Below are positions 1 through 8,207 of a stretch of DNA of 64,000 bases, one piece after another (the stretch's first letter is position 1; every line of letters starts with the position of its first letter). The translations under genes were made by a program, and so were the position numbers. Source of the DNA: Bradyrhizobium liaoningense (GTDB taxonomy: Bacteria; Pseudomonadota; Alphaproteobacteria; Rhizobiales; Xanthobacteraceae); contig NZ_JAFCJM010000003.1 in the NCBI RefSeq assembly GCF_018130955.1, forward strand, positions 186,001 to 250,000, written 5' to 3'. A model generated the notes under the pieces. It saw nothing but the letters and a program-made list of their open reading frames with translations, was not told where the DNA came from and did no database searches.

Positions 1-104
1 AGGTGTTCACCGGGAAGCAGCAGGGGCGGCGGCGCCAACGCCTCAAACTCGACCGGTAGCGCCGTTATGGTGAGCTCGCGTGCGGTTTGGAAGAGGCCGT
101 TCAT
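1..104 (-). CDS. Phage-associated small protein, N-terminal part, cut by window edge (copy 1)
   Basis: ATG at 104 reading leftwards off the window; 34 codons are visible. The protein begins [20 protein letters not shown] and continues into a proline-rich stretch ending PGEHL. It closely matches the start of the broken gene at 5034-5607. Its start overlaps the stop of the HNH remnant upstream by four bases (ATGA), the same arrangement as in the second copy, which shows that both copies come from one ancestral phage-like locus. Function is not recognised. Whether this copy is intact cannot be judged from 34 codons. Confidence 0.5.
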   Translation of the reverse strand, partial: MNGLFQTARELTITALPVEFEALAPPPLLLPGEH

Positions 105-499
105 CGGGGTAAGGCCTCCGAACCAAGGTTTGCGGGCAGCGGGGCGATGCTGGTGGCGGAATGGGTCGGACCGTGAACGGGGCTCGCTGCCCACAAGTCC
201 TGCGCGACCGGCAACGGCGCGATCTGCAGGTTGGTCCACCACGCGCGCTCGTTGCCGTGCCGATGCAGCTCCTCGTGATGCGCGCGGCACAACGAGACGG
301 CTAACTCATCGCTGACCTTGCGGCCGAGCGCTCCGGATTGGGCGAACTTCAGATGATGGGCATCGCACGGGGCTTGCTGGCACACCAGGCAGGGCTGCTC
401 GCGGACAAATAACAGGTGCGCCTTGCTGCGCTTGCGGGGCGGCTCCTTGGGATATGCGAGCCCGGTCTCGGGCGCGGCAGGCAGCGCTGGCTGCAGCAA
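101..499 (-). pseudogene. 5'-truncated ERF-HNH gene remnant (HNH-like domain only, copy 1)
   Basis: This stretch encodes the C-terminal zinc/HNH-like domain of the ERF-HNH protein at 5604-6740. The cysteine and histidine pattern is visible: CLVC, then CDAHH, then [14 protein letters not shown]. Outside the ends the two copies differ by scattered substitutions and one small indel. Homology stops near 499, so the whole ERF domain of this copy is missing. A methionine codon happens to fall at the truncation point, so a stand-alone 132-residue HNH-like protein could in principle be made, but there is no good ribosome binding site. I call it a remnant. An HNH minigene is the alternative. Confidence 0.6.
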
Positions 500-747
500 C
501 GCCGGCTAAGTCGCGAGCGGCAGCGGCAGGTGAGAGAAAAATGATCAACGCGCCAACCGTCTGGCGCGCTTTGAGCGATCAAGCTACCTAATCCGCATAT
601 CGGGAAAGTAATAGCGCCGCGCCACCGGACTGGGCTTAAGGCTGTCTCAGTCGTTTGAAAGGGGTGAGTGTGGCGGCATATACCAGAGCCCGGTGCAGGC
701 CGCTTTAGTCAATTTGTGCCATTTAGAAGCCACTCACAGTGCGAGGG
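500..747. other. Junction between phage remnant and rhamnose cluster, no gene seen
   Basis: Between the truncated HNH remnant and the stop codon of rmlB I see no convincing coding region, tRNA or repeat. The breakpoint of the phage homology lies at its left edge (about 497-505). Confidence 0.5.
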
Positions 748-1815
748 CTACTGTTTCAATCCCAGCCGTATGGTCTCATAGCCCCTCTGCAAGATCGCCT
801 GCCACCACGGCTTCTGCACGATATACCAGCGCACGGTTTTCTCGATCCCACTCTCGAAATTCTCTTCCGCGCGCCAGCCAAGCTCGCGCTCGAGCTTTGA
901 GGCATCGATCGCGTAGCGGCGGTCGTGGCCGGGGCGGTCAGTGACGTGGGAGATCAGGCGGCGGTACGGGCCGTCCGCGGTCGGGGCGAGGTCGTCGAGT
1001 AGGTCGCAGATCGTCTCCACCACATGCAGGTTCGTGCGCTCGTTGCGGCCGCCGACATTGTAGGTCTCACCGACCTTGCCGCGCTCCAGCACCAGCGTCA
1101 GCGCCTTGGCGTGGTCCTCGACATAGAGCCAGTCGCGAATGTTTTTGCCGTCGCCATAGACCGGCAGTTTTTGGCCAGCCAGCCCCTTGATGATCACAAG
1201 CGGGATCAGCTTCTCCGGAAAGTGATACGGTCCGTAGTTGTTAGAGCAGTTGGTCATCAGGGTCGGCAGCTCGTAGGTCTCCCGCCAGGCGCGCACCAGA
1301 TGGTCGGACGAGGCCTTGCTCGCTGAATAGGGCGAGTTCGGCGCATAGGCCGTGGTCTCCGTGAACAGGCCGTCCTCGCCGAGCGAGCCGAACACCTCAT
1401 CGGTGGAGATGTGCAGGAAGCGGAAGCGCTCGCGCTTCTCGCCCGCTAGGCTGCGCCAGTGGCGCAGCGCCTCCTGGAGGATCGTGAAGGTGCCGACGAT
1501 GTTGGTCTGGATGAACTCGCCGGGGCCGTCGATCGAGCGGTCGACATGACTTTCGGCAGCGAGATTCATCACCGCGTCCGGCTGATATTTTTCGAACAGT
1601 TGTCGCAGGCCGGGGCCATCGCAAATGCACTGCTTCTCGAATGCGTAATGCGGGTTGCCCACGGCGCCCGGCAGCGAGTCGAGATTGGCCGCATAGGTCA
1701 GCTTGTCGATGTTGACCACCCGCGCATGGGTGTCGCGAAGCAGGTGCCGCACCACGGCCGAGCCGATGAAGCCCGCACCGCCGGTGACGAAGATCGTGGA
1801 ATCCTTGAAGCGCAT
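748..1815 (-). CDS. rmlB: dTDP-glucose 4,6-dehydratase
   Basis: This 355-residue cytoplasmic short-chain dehydrogenase/reductase is the usual length for RmlB. It converts dTDP-D-glucose to dTDP-4-keto-6-deoxy-D-glucose, step 2 of dTDP-L-rhamnose synthesis. The NAD-binding TGGAGFIGS motif lies near residue 10, the family HISTDEVFG block is present, and the catalytic pair is in [12 protein letters not shown] (Tyr-x-x-x-Lys). The C-terminal third has the RDWLYVEDH and [11 protein letters not shown] segments expected of this family. It is the second gene of a minus-strand pair, 18 bases after rmlA, and is divergent from rmlCD. The identification is firm. The flanking phage-like repeats suggest that the whole rml set sits in an acquired or rearranged island. 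Confidence 0.95.
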   Translation of the reverse strand: MRFKDSTIFVTGGAGFIGSAVVRHLLRDTHARVVNIDKLTYAANLDSLPGAVGNPHYAFEKQCICDGPGLRQLFEKYQPDAVMNLAAESHVDRSIDGPGEFIQTNIVGTFTILQEALRHWRSLAGEKRERFRFLHISTDEVFGSLGEDGLFTETTAYAPNSPYSASKASSDHLVRAWRETYELPTLMTNCSNNYGPYHFPEKLIPLVIIKGLAGQKLPVYGDGKNIRDWLYVEDHAKALTLVLERGKVGETYNVGGRNERTNLHVVETICDLLDDLAPTADGPYRRLISHVTDRPGHDRRYAIDASKLERELGWRAEENFESGIEKTVRWYIVQKPWWQAILQRGYETIRLGLKQ

Positions 1816-1833
1816 GCGTGCCCCTCGTAGTGA

Positions 1834-2709
1834 CTAGCGCGCGAAAGAGCGCGCCACGGATTTCAGATATTCGCCATAGCTGCTCTTGGCAGATTTCTCG
1901 GCGACAATCTCAAATTGCTGCAGCGAAATGTAGCCCTGGCGAAGCGCGATCTCCTCGGGGCAGGCGATGCGCAGGCCCTGGCGCTGCTCCAGGATCTGCA
2001 CGAAGTGGCTTGCCTCCACCAGCGAAGCATGCGTGCCGGTGTCGAGCCATGCAAAGCCGCGGCCAAGCACTTCAACGAAAAGGTCGCCACGCTCCAGATA
2101 GGCCTTGTTGACGTCGGTGATCTCGATCTCCCCGCGCGCCGACGGCTTCACATTGGCAGCGATGTCCAGCACGTCGTTGTCGTAGAAATACAGCCCGGTC
2201 ACCGCCACGTTGGATTTCGGCTGCTTCGGCTTCTCCTCGATCGACAATGCGCGGCCCGTCGCATCCAGCTCGACGACGCCATAGGCCTGCGGCTCGTTGA
2301 CCATGTAGCCGAACACGGTCGCCCCCTTTTTGCGGAACGAGGCGTTCGACAGCATGCTCGGAAGGCCGTGGCCATAGAAGATATTGTCGCCCAGGATCAA
2401 CGCGACCGAATCCGAGCCGACAAATTCACGCCCGACGATGAACGCATCCGCTAGACCCCGCGGCGTCTCCTGGTTCGCATACTCAAAACGCAGACCGATG
2501 TCCGAACCGGTGCCGAGCAGGCGCTGAAACAGCGGCTTGTCCTGCGGGGTGGAGATGATGAGGATGTCCCTGATCCCCGCCAGCATCAGCGTCGAGAGCG
2601 GGTAATAGATCATCGGCTTGTCAAAAACCGGAAGCAGTTGCTTCGAAACAACCGTCGTCACCGGATAAAGACGCGAGCCGGTTCCCCCAGCGAGGATGAT
2701 CCCCTTCAT
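1834..2709 (-). CDS. rmlA: Glucose-1-phosphate thymidylyltransferase
   Basis: This 291-residue nucleotidyltransferase makes dTDP-glucose from dTTP and glucose-1-phosphate, the first step of dTDP-L-rhamnose synthesis. The N-terminal signature [11 protein letters not shown] starts at residue 8, followed by [28 protein letters not shown] (metal/sugar site) and EKPKQPKS, all in family order. The length is normal. It is the first gene of the minus-strand rmlAB pair, and its start at 2709 faces rmlC across a noticeably AT-richer region of about 107 bases that should hold both promoters. Together with rmlC and rmlD it forms a complete four-enzyme pathway in 3.5 kb. Confidence 0.95.
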   Translation of the reverse strand: MKGIILAGGTGSRLYPVTTVVSKQLLPVFDKPMIYYPLSTLMLAGIRDILIISTPQDKPLFQRLLGTGSDIGLRFEYANQETPRGLADAFIVGREFVGSDSVALILGDNIFYGHGLPSMLSNASFRKKGATVFGYMVNEPQAYGVVELDATGRALSIEEKPKQPKSNVAVTGLYFYDNDVLDIAANVKPSARGEIEITDVNKAYLERGDLFVEVLGRGFAWLDTGTHASLVEASHFVQILEQRQGLRIACPEEIALRQGYISLQQFEIVAEKSAKSSYGEYLKSVARSFAR

Positions 2710-2816
2710 AGTCCCTCACAGGATTTACTATTCAGAAAAGTTGCAGATAGCGTGCACTGCACAAATTTGTTATAGAGCTAGAGTAAATTGATGACGCCGA
2801 GGCGTAGGCGCTGCAG
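2710..2816. promoter_or_regulatory. Divergent promoter region rmlA / rmlC
   Basis: This intergenic stretch of about 107 bases separates the start codons of the two divergent rml pairs. It is visibly richer in A and T than its surroundings, which is usual for promoters. I could not place convincing -35/-10 pairs. A short dyad GTGCA-C-TGCAC sits near 2752-2762. Confidence 0.4.
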
Positions 2817-3371
2817 ATGAATGTAATTCCGACAGATATTCCCGAAGTCCTGATTATTGAACCTAAACTGTTTGGCGATCAACGCGGTTTCTTCCTGGAA
2901 ACCTATCAGTTTCGACGTTACGTGGAAGCCGGGATTCATCGTCCTTTTGTTCAGGACAACATGTCCCGCTCGGCCCGCGGCGTGCTGCGCGGGCTGCACC
3001 TTCAAAACCCCTTCACCCAGGGCAAGCTGGTCAGCGCGTTGCGCGGCCGTGTGCTCGATGTCGCCGTTGATGTCCGCGTCGGCAGCCCGAATTTTGGGCG
3101 GCACGTTACCGTTGAATTGAGCGAAGAGAACCGCCGGCAATTGTGGGTCCCCCGCGGCTTCGCGCACGGCTTTGTGGTGCTCTCCGAGACGGCCGATTTC
3201 TTCTATAAATGCGATGACCTCTATAGCCCGAAAGACGAGGTTTCCATCCGCTGGAACGATCCGGCGATCGGGATCAAATGGGGCATCGACGATCCCTCGC
3301 TCTCGGCCAAGGACGCGGCCGCTCCGCTGCTTGCGGACGTCAAGAATCTTCCGATCTACGGGCAAGTCTGA
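2817..3371 (+). CDS. rmlC: dTDP-4-dehydrorhamnose 3,5-epimerase
   Basis: This 184-residue cupin epimerase acts at C3 and C5 of dTDP-4-keto-6-deoxyglucose, step 3 of dTDP-L-rhamnose synthesis. Family hallmarks are seen in order: FGDQRGFFLETY, FVQDNMSRSARGVLRGLH with the catalytic His, GRVLDVAVDVRVGSP, and PRGFAHGFVVLSE with the second conserved His. The last base of its TGA stop is the first base of the rmlD ATG (TGATG), so the two genes are translationally coupled. Start ATG at 2817 gives the standard N-terminus. The call is firm. Confidence 0.95.
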   Translation: MNVIPTDIPEVLIIEPKLFGDQRGFFLETYQFRRYVEAGIHRPFVQDNMSRSARGVLRGLHLQNPFTQGKLVSALRGRVLDVAVDVRVGSPNFGRHVTVELSEENRRQLWVPRGFAHGFVVLSETADFFYKCDDLYSPKDEVSIRWNDPAIGIKWGIDDPSLSAKDAAAPLLADVKNLPIYGQV

Positions 3372-4285
3372 TGCGCATTCTGTTGACTGGTACCCAAGGG
3401 CAGGTCGGTGGAGCGCTGCTTCCATTGCTTCGAGACAAGCATGAGGTCGTTGCGCCGGCCCTGGAGGAGTTCGATCTGTCGAAGCCGGAGTCGCTGGCCG
3501 GCAAACTTGAAGCGTTCAAGCCCGACCTCATCATCAATCCGGCGGCCTATACCGCGGTCGACAAGGCCGAGGACGAGGAAGCCCTCGCCTTCCTGATCAA
3601 CGGCGACGCACCGGCCGTTCTGGCGCGCTGGGCCGCGGCGCACGGCGTGCCGCTGGTTCATTTCTCGACCGATTATGTGTTCGACGGCAGCGGCGGCCGG
3701 CTCTGGCGCGAGGACGATCCGACCGGTCCGCTCTCGGTCTATGGCCGCAGCAAGCTTGCAGGCGAGAGCGCGGTTCGGAGCGCTGGCTGCGCGCATCTGG
3801 TGGTGCGGACCGCCTGGGTCTATGCCGCGCAAGGCGCGAATTTCATGCGCACCATGATCCGGCTTGCCAAAGAGCGCGAGTCGCTGCGGGTGGTGGCGGA
3901 CCAATTCGGAACGCCCACGACGGCGCGCACCATCGCGTCGGCCCTCGTTGAAATCCTAAGGAAAGGCGAGGCAGACCTGCCCGATGTCTTCGCGCGCGCG
4001 AAAGGACTCGTCCACCTCACCAATTCGGGCTCGACCAGCTGGCATGGCTTTGCTAGCGCGATCGTAGAGGGGCTGCGGTCCAGGGGCGTGCCGCTGAAGG
4101 CGGCCGAGGTCCTTCCGATTGCCACCAAGGACTATCCGACCAGGGCCACGCGCCCAGCCAATTCGCGGCTGGATCTGTCGCGCCTGAAGGAAGCCTATAG
4201 TGTTGAACCGCCGATGTGGGAGAACTGTCTCTCGGAGGAGCTAGACGACTTCTTTGCGCTCGAAAGGGGCGCGTCAGAATCCTAA
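3371..4285 (+). CDS. rmlD: dTDP-4-dehydrorhamnose reductase
   Basis: This 304-residue extended SDR reduces dTDP-4-keto-L-rhamnose to dTDP-L-rhamnose, the last step of the pathway. It begins MRILLTGTQGQVGGALL (dinucleotide-binding loop), has NPAAYTAVDKAEDE, the HFSTDYVFDG block, and the catalytic VYGRSKLAGE (Tyr-x-x-x-Lys). The start overlaps the rmlC stop. A longer in-frame extension upstream exists, but it lies inside rmlC and is rejected. The rhamnose made here would enter O-antigen or exopolysaccharide; the nearest glycan genes in the window begin 37 kb away. Confidence 0.95.
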   Translation: MRILLTGTQGQVGGALLPLLRDKHEVVAPALEEFDLSKPESLAGKLEAFKPDLIINPAAYTAVDKAEDEEALAFLINGDAPAVLARWAAAHGVPLVHFSTDYVFDGSGGRLWREDDPTGPLSVYGRSKLAGESAVRSAGCAHLVVRTAWVYAAQGANFMRTMIRLAKERESLRVVADQFGTPTTARTIASALVEILRKGEADLPDVFARAKGLVHLTNSGSTSWHGFASAIVEGLRSRGVPLKAAEVLPIATKDYPTRATRPANSRLDLSRLKEAYSVEPPMWENCLSEELDDFFALERGASES

Positions 4286-4327
4286 ACCCCTGGCAATTCT
4301 ATCTTAGTGTTCCCCAATTTTTTCCCG

Positions 4328-4717
4328 TCATGTGCGACAGCTCCGACAGGCGGCTGGGCCATTCTCGCGCAACAGCCCGGCTTTCGTCATTTCCGAGAAC
4401 TGGAGCTGGTTGCTTTTGCTCTCGTCTAACGCGCTGACCCCAAGAAGGTACGTTAACTTTGTTCCATTCTCGACCGATGTTGGCGCGCGCCGGCGAACGT
4501 CGAGCAGCCCGCGCGGCGTGCCGTCCGGGCGCTCACCGCGATAACCCACGATCTCGGCGACAACGCGGGCGAACTCGGCGATGGTGATATGGTCGCCAGT
4601 GCCTACGTTGACCGAGTTCTTCATCAGGTGCACACAGGCATCGCCCATTTCGTCGAGATAAAGAAACTCGCGACGCCGCTTACTGGTGCCCCACACGACG
4701 ACGCTCTTCGCGCCCGA
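4328..4717 (-). pseudogene. GDP-L-fucose synthase remnant (C-terminal part, with deletions)
   Basis: The translated minus strand carries recognisable C-terminal blocks of GDP-L-fucose synthase (WcaG/Fcl/NolK family): VVVWGTSKRRREFLYLDEMG, then NVGTGDHITIAEFARVVAEI, DGTPRGLLDV, and a last piece like TSVENGTKLTY. Against the family pattern several short segments are missing, for example between HLMK and NSVNVGTG and after VGYRGE, and the N-terminal two thirds including the NAD site and catalytic Tyr/Lys are absent. It therefore cannot be active. It is joined in frame, at about 4717, to an upstream piece of phage-like sequence, giving one open frame of 193 codons (4328-4909). Its closeness to the rhamnose genes suggests a former deoxysugar cluster. 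Confidence 0.75.
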
Positions 4718-4909
4718 TGGCTCGCGCGCCTGGACGTGGATCTCCACGCTAATGGTGTGTTGATCAAAGCCGTATGAGGCTAAGCGGGCTTCGATGTCTT
4801 GCGCGGAAGGCCCGTTCGTGAACGCGGTGCCTCCAGCAGGACCGATAGTGTAGGACATTACGATGATGAGACCGGCAAAGCGGGACGGTGACCTACACCG
4901 ATTGAACAT
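4718..4909 (-). pseudogene. Fragment of phage-associated small gene (third copy), fused to fucose synthase remnant
   Basis: The translated segment around IEARLASYGFDQHTISVEIH matches the 3' part of the small gene at 5034-5607 (there IDARLASYGFDAHAITTEVY). After VQARE the frame runs directly into the fucose synthase remnant. This is at least the third trace of the same phage-like gene in 5.6 kb. No function is inferred. Confidence 0.55.
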
Positions 4910-5033
4910 GGTGTGATCTCGTTTCCAATCGGGAGTCCGACGCCGTCAGATGCCGCGGACCGCATCCAACTGAAGCGATCCTTGAGCGCATGCTGGAATG
5001 GAGAGCTCGCGCTCGGGATCTCGATGTTAACTT

Positions 5034-5607
5034 TCAGCGCTGGCGGCGCATCGGTCCACCTACGAGGCGCTGATTCCTGATCTCGCGAAGGAGCAGCATG
5101 CGCTTGGTCTGTGCGGCGTTGAGCAGGCCCTCGAACAGGACCAGGATGTCGCGCGCCTGCACGTAGACTTCGGTGGTGATGGCGTGCGCATCGAAGCCAT
5201 AGGACGCCAGGCGCGCGTCGATCTCGGTCGCAGCGATGGGATCAATTCGCCAGCTCAACGCATTTTACAGCGTGTAGTACTCGGCCTCCTCTTCGAAGTC
5301 GGGATCGATCCCGACCATGTCGATGCGCCGCAGGGCCGCCTCAATCGCCTTTTGGCGATAGGTCTCCAGAAGCTTGTGGTAGCAAGCGGTAGCGCCGTAT
5401 CTCCCAGGACAGTTCGGCGACGTCGATCGCGAGCAGCCACTCGATGGCGGATCGCGGCGCAAGGTCCGCGAAGATCGCCTGCCGCAATGCCTGGCAATGT
5501 TCGAGGTGTTCACCGGGATTCAGCAGGGGCGGCGGCGCCAACGCTTCAAACTCGACCGGCAGCGCCGTGACGGTCAGCTCGCGCGCCGTTTGGAAGAGGC
5601 CGTTCAT
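5034..5607 (-). pseudogene. Phage-associated small protein gene, disrupted by a frameshift and a stop (copy 2)
   Basis: ATG at 5607 overlaps the stop of the ERF-HNH gene. The first frame reads through LAIDVAELSWEIRRYR, then the sense continues in another frame from about 5390 with HKLLETYRQKAIEAALRRID. An in-frame TAA at 5265-5267 then interrupts EEEAEYYTL from NALSWRIDPIAATEIDARLA, which continues in the same frame to 5034. Restoring both lesions would give a protein of about 190 residues, charged and probably helical. I know this only as a hypothetical protein type in prophage-like loci of Bradyrhizobium relatives. The lesions suggest that the module is decaying. Confidence 0.65.
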
Positions 5608-6740
5608 CGGGGTGAGGCCTCCGAACCAAGGTTTGCGGGCAGCGGCGCGATGCTGACCGCGGCCGGACCGTGGGCCGGGCTCGCTGACCACAAGTCCTGC
5701 GCGACCGGCAACGGCGCGATCTGCAGGTTGCTCCACCACGCGCGCTCGTTGCCGTGCCGATGCAGCTCCTCGTGATGCGCGCGGCACAGCGGGACCGTGA
5801 ACTCATCACTGACCTTGCGGCCGAGCGCTCGGGGTTGGGCGAATCTCAGATGATGGGCATCGCACGGGGTTTGCTGGCAGACCAGGCAGGGCTGCTCCCG
5901 GACAAACACCAGGTGCGCCTTGCTGCGCTTGCGCGGCGGCTCCTTGGGGTGGGCGAACCCGGTCTCGGGCAGCGCTGGCTGCAGCGCGGCCTCGGCGTCC
6001 GCCGCAGCGAGCGGCGCTGCTGGCAGGCTTGGCGTGCCGGCCGACGGCTCGGCCTGAGCACGGGCAGCGTCCTCAAGCTTGGCCTGATAGGCGGCCTCGA
6101 CGCGGCGGGCATCCAGCTCCTGCAGGGTGTTCTTGAGCGGGAGGCTCGCCATGGCCCAGCTGAGCAGATCGGTGCTGGCCGACAGAGCTTCGAGCTGGCG
6201 CAACAGCTGCTCGCGGAGTGCGGCGGACTCGCCCGGCCGCAGCACCGGCGCACGGTTGAGAGCGCCCTTGCCGGGCGAGGCCTTGAGGTTGGGCGGTGCC
6301 GGGGGACCGGCGACCGTATCCGGCGCGTCCAGATCATCCTCGCCGGCAATCCCGACCAGAGCGAACAGGGCGTAGCGTCGGGCGTAGGTCAACGCCGCGC
6401 CCATGCGGTGCGGCGCCTCGACATCCCGCGTGGCGCAGACCGGCCAGTCCGAGGAGATCCACTCGCCGGAGGAATGCGCGAGCAGGGTGGTGAGATGGAT
6501 GTGGCCGGTGGTTGCCTCGACCCGGGTGGTCTGGATGGTGGCGATCTCCTGCTGGCTGAGGGTCTTGCGCACGATGTCGAGGCCGCTCGCCAGCGAGGCG
6601 TAGCGAAAGGTCCGGTCGTCATCGCGCAGAAACGGCGAGCGGATCTGCGCGGTCAGGGTCTTTTCCGGGTTGGTCAGTTCGGCTTGCGCGCGGGCCAAAG
6701 CGGCCGCGATCGCGCCAATATGCTCACTGGCCTGATGCAT
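5604..6740 (-). CDS. ERF-family single-strand annealing protein fused to an HNH-like zinc domain
   Basis: This is a 378-residue protein. Residues about 15-145 match the ERF recombinase family of phages ([20 protein letters not shown], then [20 protein letters not shown]), which anneals complementary single strands. A linker rich in Ala and Pro follows, and then a C-terminal domain (about 268-345) with CLVC from residue 285, CDAHH, and [14 protein letters not shown], an HNH-nuclease-like zinc pattern. Start ATG at 6740 has GGAGAG just upstream and overlaps the end of the exonuclease gene by 17 bases. A longer upstream frame is rejected because it lies within that gene. Exonuclease plus annealing protein is the classic two-component phage recombination pair. 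The fused HNH-like part is unusual; whether it cuts DNA is unknown. Confidence 0.85.
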   Translation of the reverse strand: MHQASEHIGAIAAALARAQAELTNPEKTLTAQIRSPFLRDDDRTFRYASLASGLDIVRKTLSQQEIATIQTTRVEATTGHIHLTTLLAHSSGEWISSDWPVCATRDVEAPHRMGAALTYARRYALFALVGIAGEDDLDAPDTVAGPPAPPNLKASPGKGALNRAPVLRPGESAALREQLLRQLEALSASTDLLSWAMASLPLKNTLQELDARRVEAAYQAKLEDAARAQAEPSAGTPSLPAAPLAAADAEAALQPALPETGFAHPKEPPRKRSKAHLVFVREQPCLVCQQTPCDAHHLRFAQPRALGRKVSDEFTVPLCRAHHEELHRHGNERAWWSNLQIAPLPVAQDLWSASPAHGPAAVSIAPLPANLGSEASPR

Positions 6741-7584
6741 GGACGCTCTCCATCTCAACCGGATCAAAACTGACCGCGCCGGCCTTGGAGCGCTTGGCGC
6801 GAACGCCGTGGCCGATCGCTTCCTTGGCATCCTCGGGCAGCAGCTTCTTGAGCTCGGTCTTGGCCAGTTCGTGCTCGCCATGGGCCGCCCGGGTGCGCAG
6901 GTAGGTCGCCGCGCACTCCGCCCAGAGATTGGAGGCGGTCATGTCGACGACCTTGATCGCGGCGAGCCGCGGGCGCGGGGTCTCGATTCCGAACAGGAGC
7001 GGCGGCTCGCCGCTCTGCACGCAGCGCCAGAACTTCTTTTCCGCCGTCAGCAGCAGGTGCTGGTAGAGCGGGTCGGCATGCACGGTGATCTCGACCCATT
7101 TGCCGCCGCCGGTGATGATCGAGAGCACGGCCGAGCGTGCCGCGACCACCCACATGTTGTGTTGCAGCTGCGCCATGTGCTTCTCGGCCGCCGCCTCTTC
7201 GGTAAAGGCCCAGGGCAGCATGAACTTGGCCTCGAACACCGCGCCGCTCTGCGCGACGATGCCGTCCAGCGTGGCCGCCATCCAGCCGTGGACGGGATGC
7301 CGCACCCGCTTCTGGATGTCGGTGACGGTCTGGCCACTACTACGCTGGTACCAGCTTCGATTGAGCTCTTCCGTGACGCGGCCGAGCTGCACGATCAGGT
7401 TTTGCGAAAAATCTTGCGGCGCGACCTCGCCACGCTTTTCCCGCCACAGGCGAACGAGTTCGTCCTGATCGTCGCCCATGATGATGCGCGCGTCCGAGCC
7501 GCCGATGAAGGCGCGCCGATCGTGGGGGTTGAACGTGATGACGGAATGAGGCGCCTCGGCGCCGTCGGTTGACATCGTGGCCAC
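6724..7584 (-). CDS. YqaJ-type viral exonuclease (RecE/lambda exo-like)
   Basis: This 286-residue protein of the YqaJ/lambda-exonuclease nuclease superfamily has the family order of motifs: [12 protein letters not shown] near the N-terminus, [14 protein letters not shown], then MAATLDGIV and FEAKFMLP (the Asp and Glu-x-Lys of the PD-(D/E)xK site), then QLQHNMWVV. It should resect double-stranded ends to give single strands for the ERF protein encoded just downstream with overlapping reading frames. The start is taken as GTG at 7584 because AAGGAG lies six bases upstream; ATG at 7575 is the alternative. All catalytic residues appear present, so this gene may still be active. Confidence 0.85.
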   Translation of the reverse strand: MATMSTDGAEAPHSVITFNPHDRRAFIGGSDARIIMGDDQDELVRLWREKRGEVAPQDFSQNLIVQLGRVTEELNRSWYQRSSGQTVTDIQKRVRHPVHGWMAATLDGIVAQSGAVFEAKFMLPWAFTEEAAAEKHMAQLQHNMWVVAARSAVLSIITGGGKWVEITVHADPLYQHLLLTAEKKFWRCVQSGEPPLLFGIETPRPRLAAIKVVDMTASNLWAECAATYLRTRAAHGEHELAKTELKKLLPEDAKEAIGHGVRAKRSKAGAVSFDPVEMESVHASGQ

Positions 7585-7831
7585 CGGTATCTCCTTAGGT
7601 TCTGGCAAACGCGGCCTGCCGCCGCACCGCCAAAAGCCCCGCACCCGCGAGGTGAGATACCCGGACCATCGGTTGCGCCCGGTCTATTCAGTAGCGCTCC
7701 TTTTGCCACAAAATGCCAGTCCTTTCTGCAGCAAGATTCTTGCTCTTTTGCGCCTAAATCCTTGATGCGTCGGCGCTTTGGAGTGACGTTTGTCGCTGGC
7801 TAGACGGCCAAAGGCGCGGGGGGCCACGACC
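7585..7831. other. Intergenic, divergent starts of exonuclease and HTH-like remnant
   Basis: No further gene is seen. This short stretch separates the minus-strand recombination genes from the plus-strand remnant and should hold the promoter for the former. Confidence 0.35.
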
Positions 7832-8187
7832 ATGGCATCAAACCGACAAATCGAAGCCAATCGCACCAACGCCAAGCGCAGCACGGGGCCGAAAACGGTG
7901 TCCGGAAAAGCACGGTCCAGCCGCAACGCCTTGCGCCACGGACTGGCCGGGTGCTGCAAGCGGGATGACCGGGCGCTTGCGACGCTGTTGGTCACAATTT
8001 GCTCCGGCCTCGGGTGTGAGATCGGACCGGAGATGGCAGCCGCCGTTGCGCAGGCCAAGTGCGACCTCTGGCGCGTGCGGCTGGTCGCCAAGCGATGTTG
8101 GCCGATCTATGGGATGGCCCGGTCGTGGATATCGCGCGGCTCTCGAACGGAAAGCATAAGGTCCGCCTGGGTCCTTGGTGCGGATGA
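7832..8187 (+). pseudogene. Small basic protein typical of Bradyrhizobium, apparently frameshifted
   Basis: The ATG at 7832 begins MASNRQIEANRTNAKRSTGP and continues to SSRNALRHGL, a start I recognise from many short hypothetical proteins of Bradyrhizobium. After RVRLV (about 8085) the sense seems to continue in the next frame: MLADLWDGPVVDIARLSNGK, ending at TGA 8185-8187. The uninterrupted original frame instead runs antisense into the terminase gene to 8311, which is unlikely to be real coding. I infer a one-base shift. Function is unknown; the basic N-terminus suggests nucleic acid contact. Confidence 0.5.
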
Positions 8188-8207
8188 CATAGGCCAAGCG
8201 GTGCGCG

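Noticed and set aside
1..5990. The two phage-like copies as attL/attR of an integrated element
   Set aside because: They are several hundred bases long, diverged, and consist of coding sequence; no integrase or tRNA target is seen, so they look like duplicated or independent remnants rather than attachment sites.
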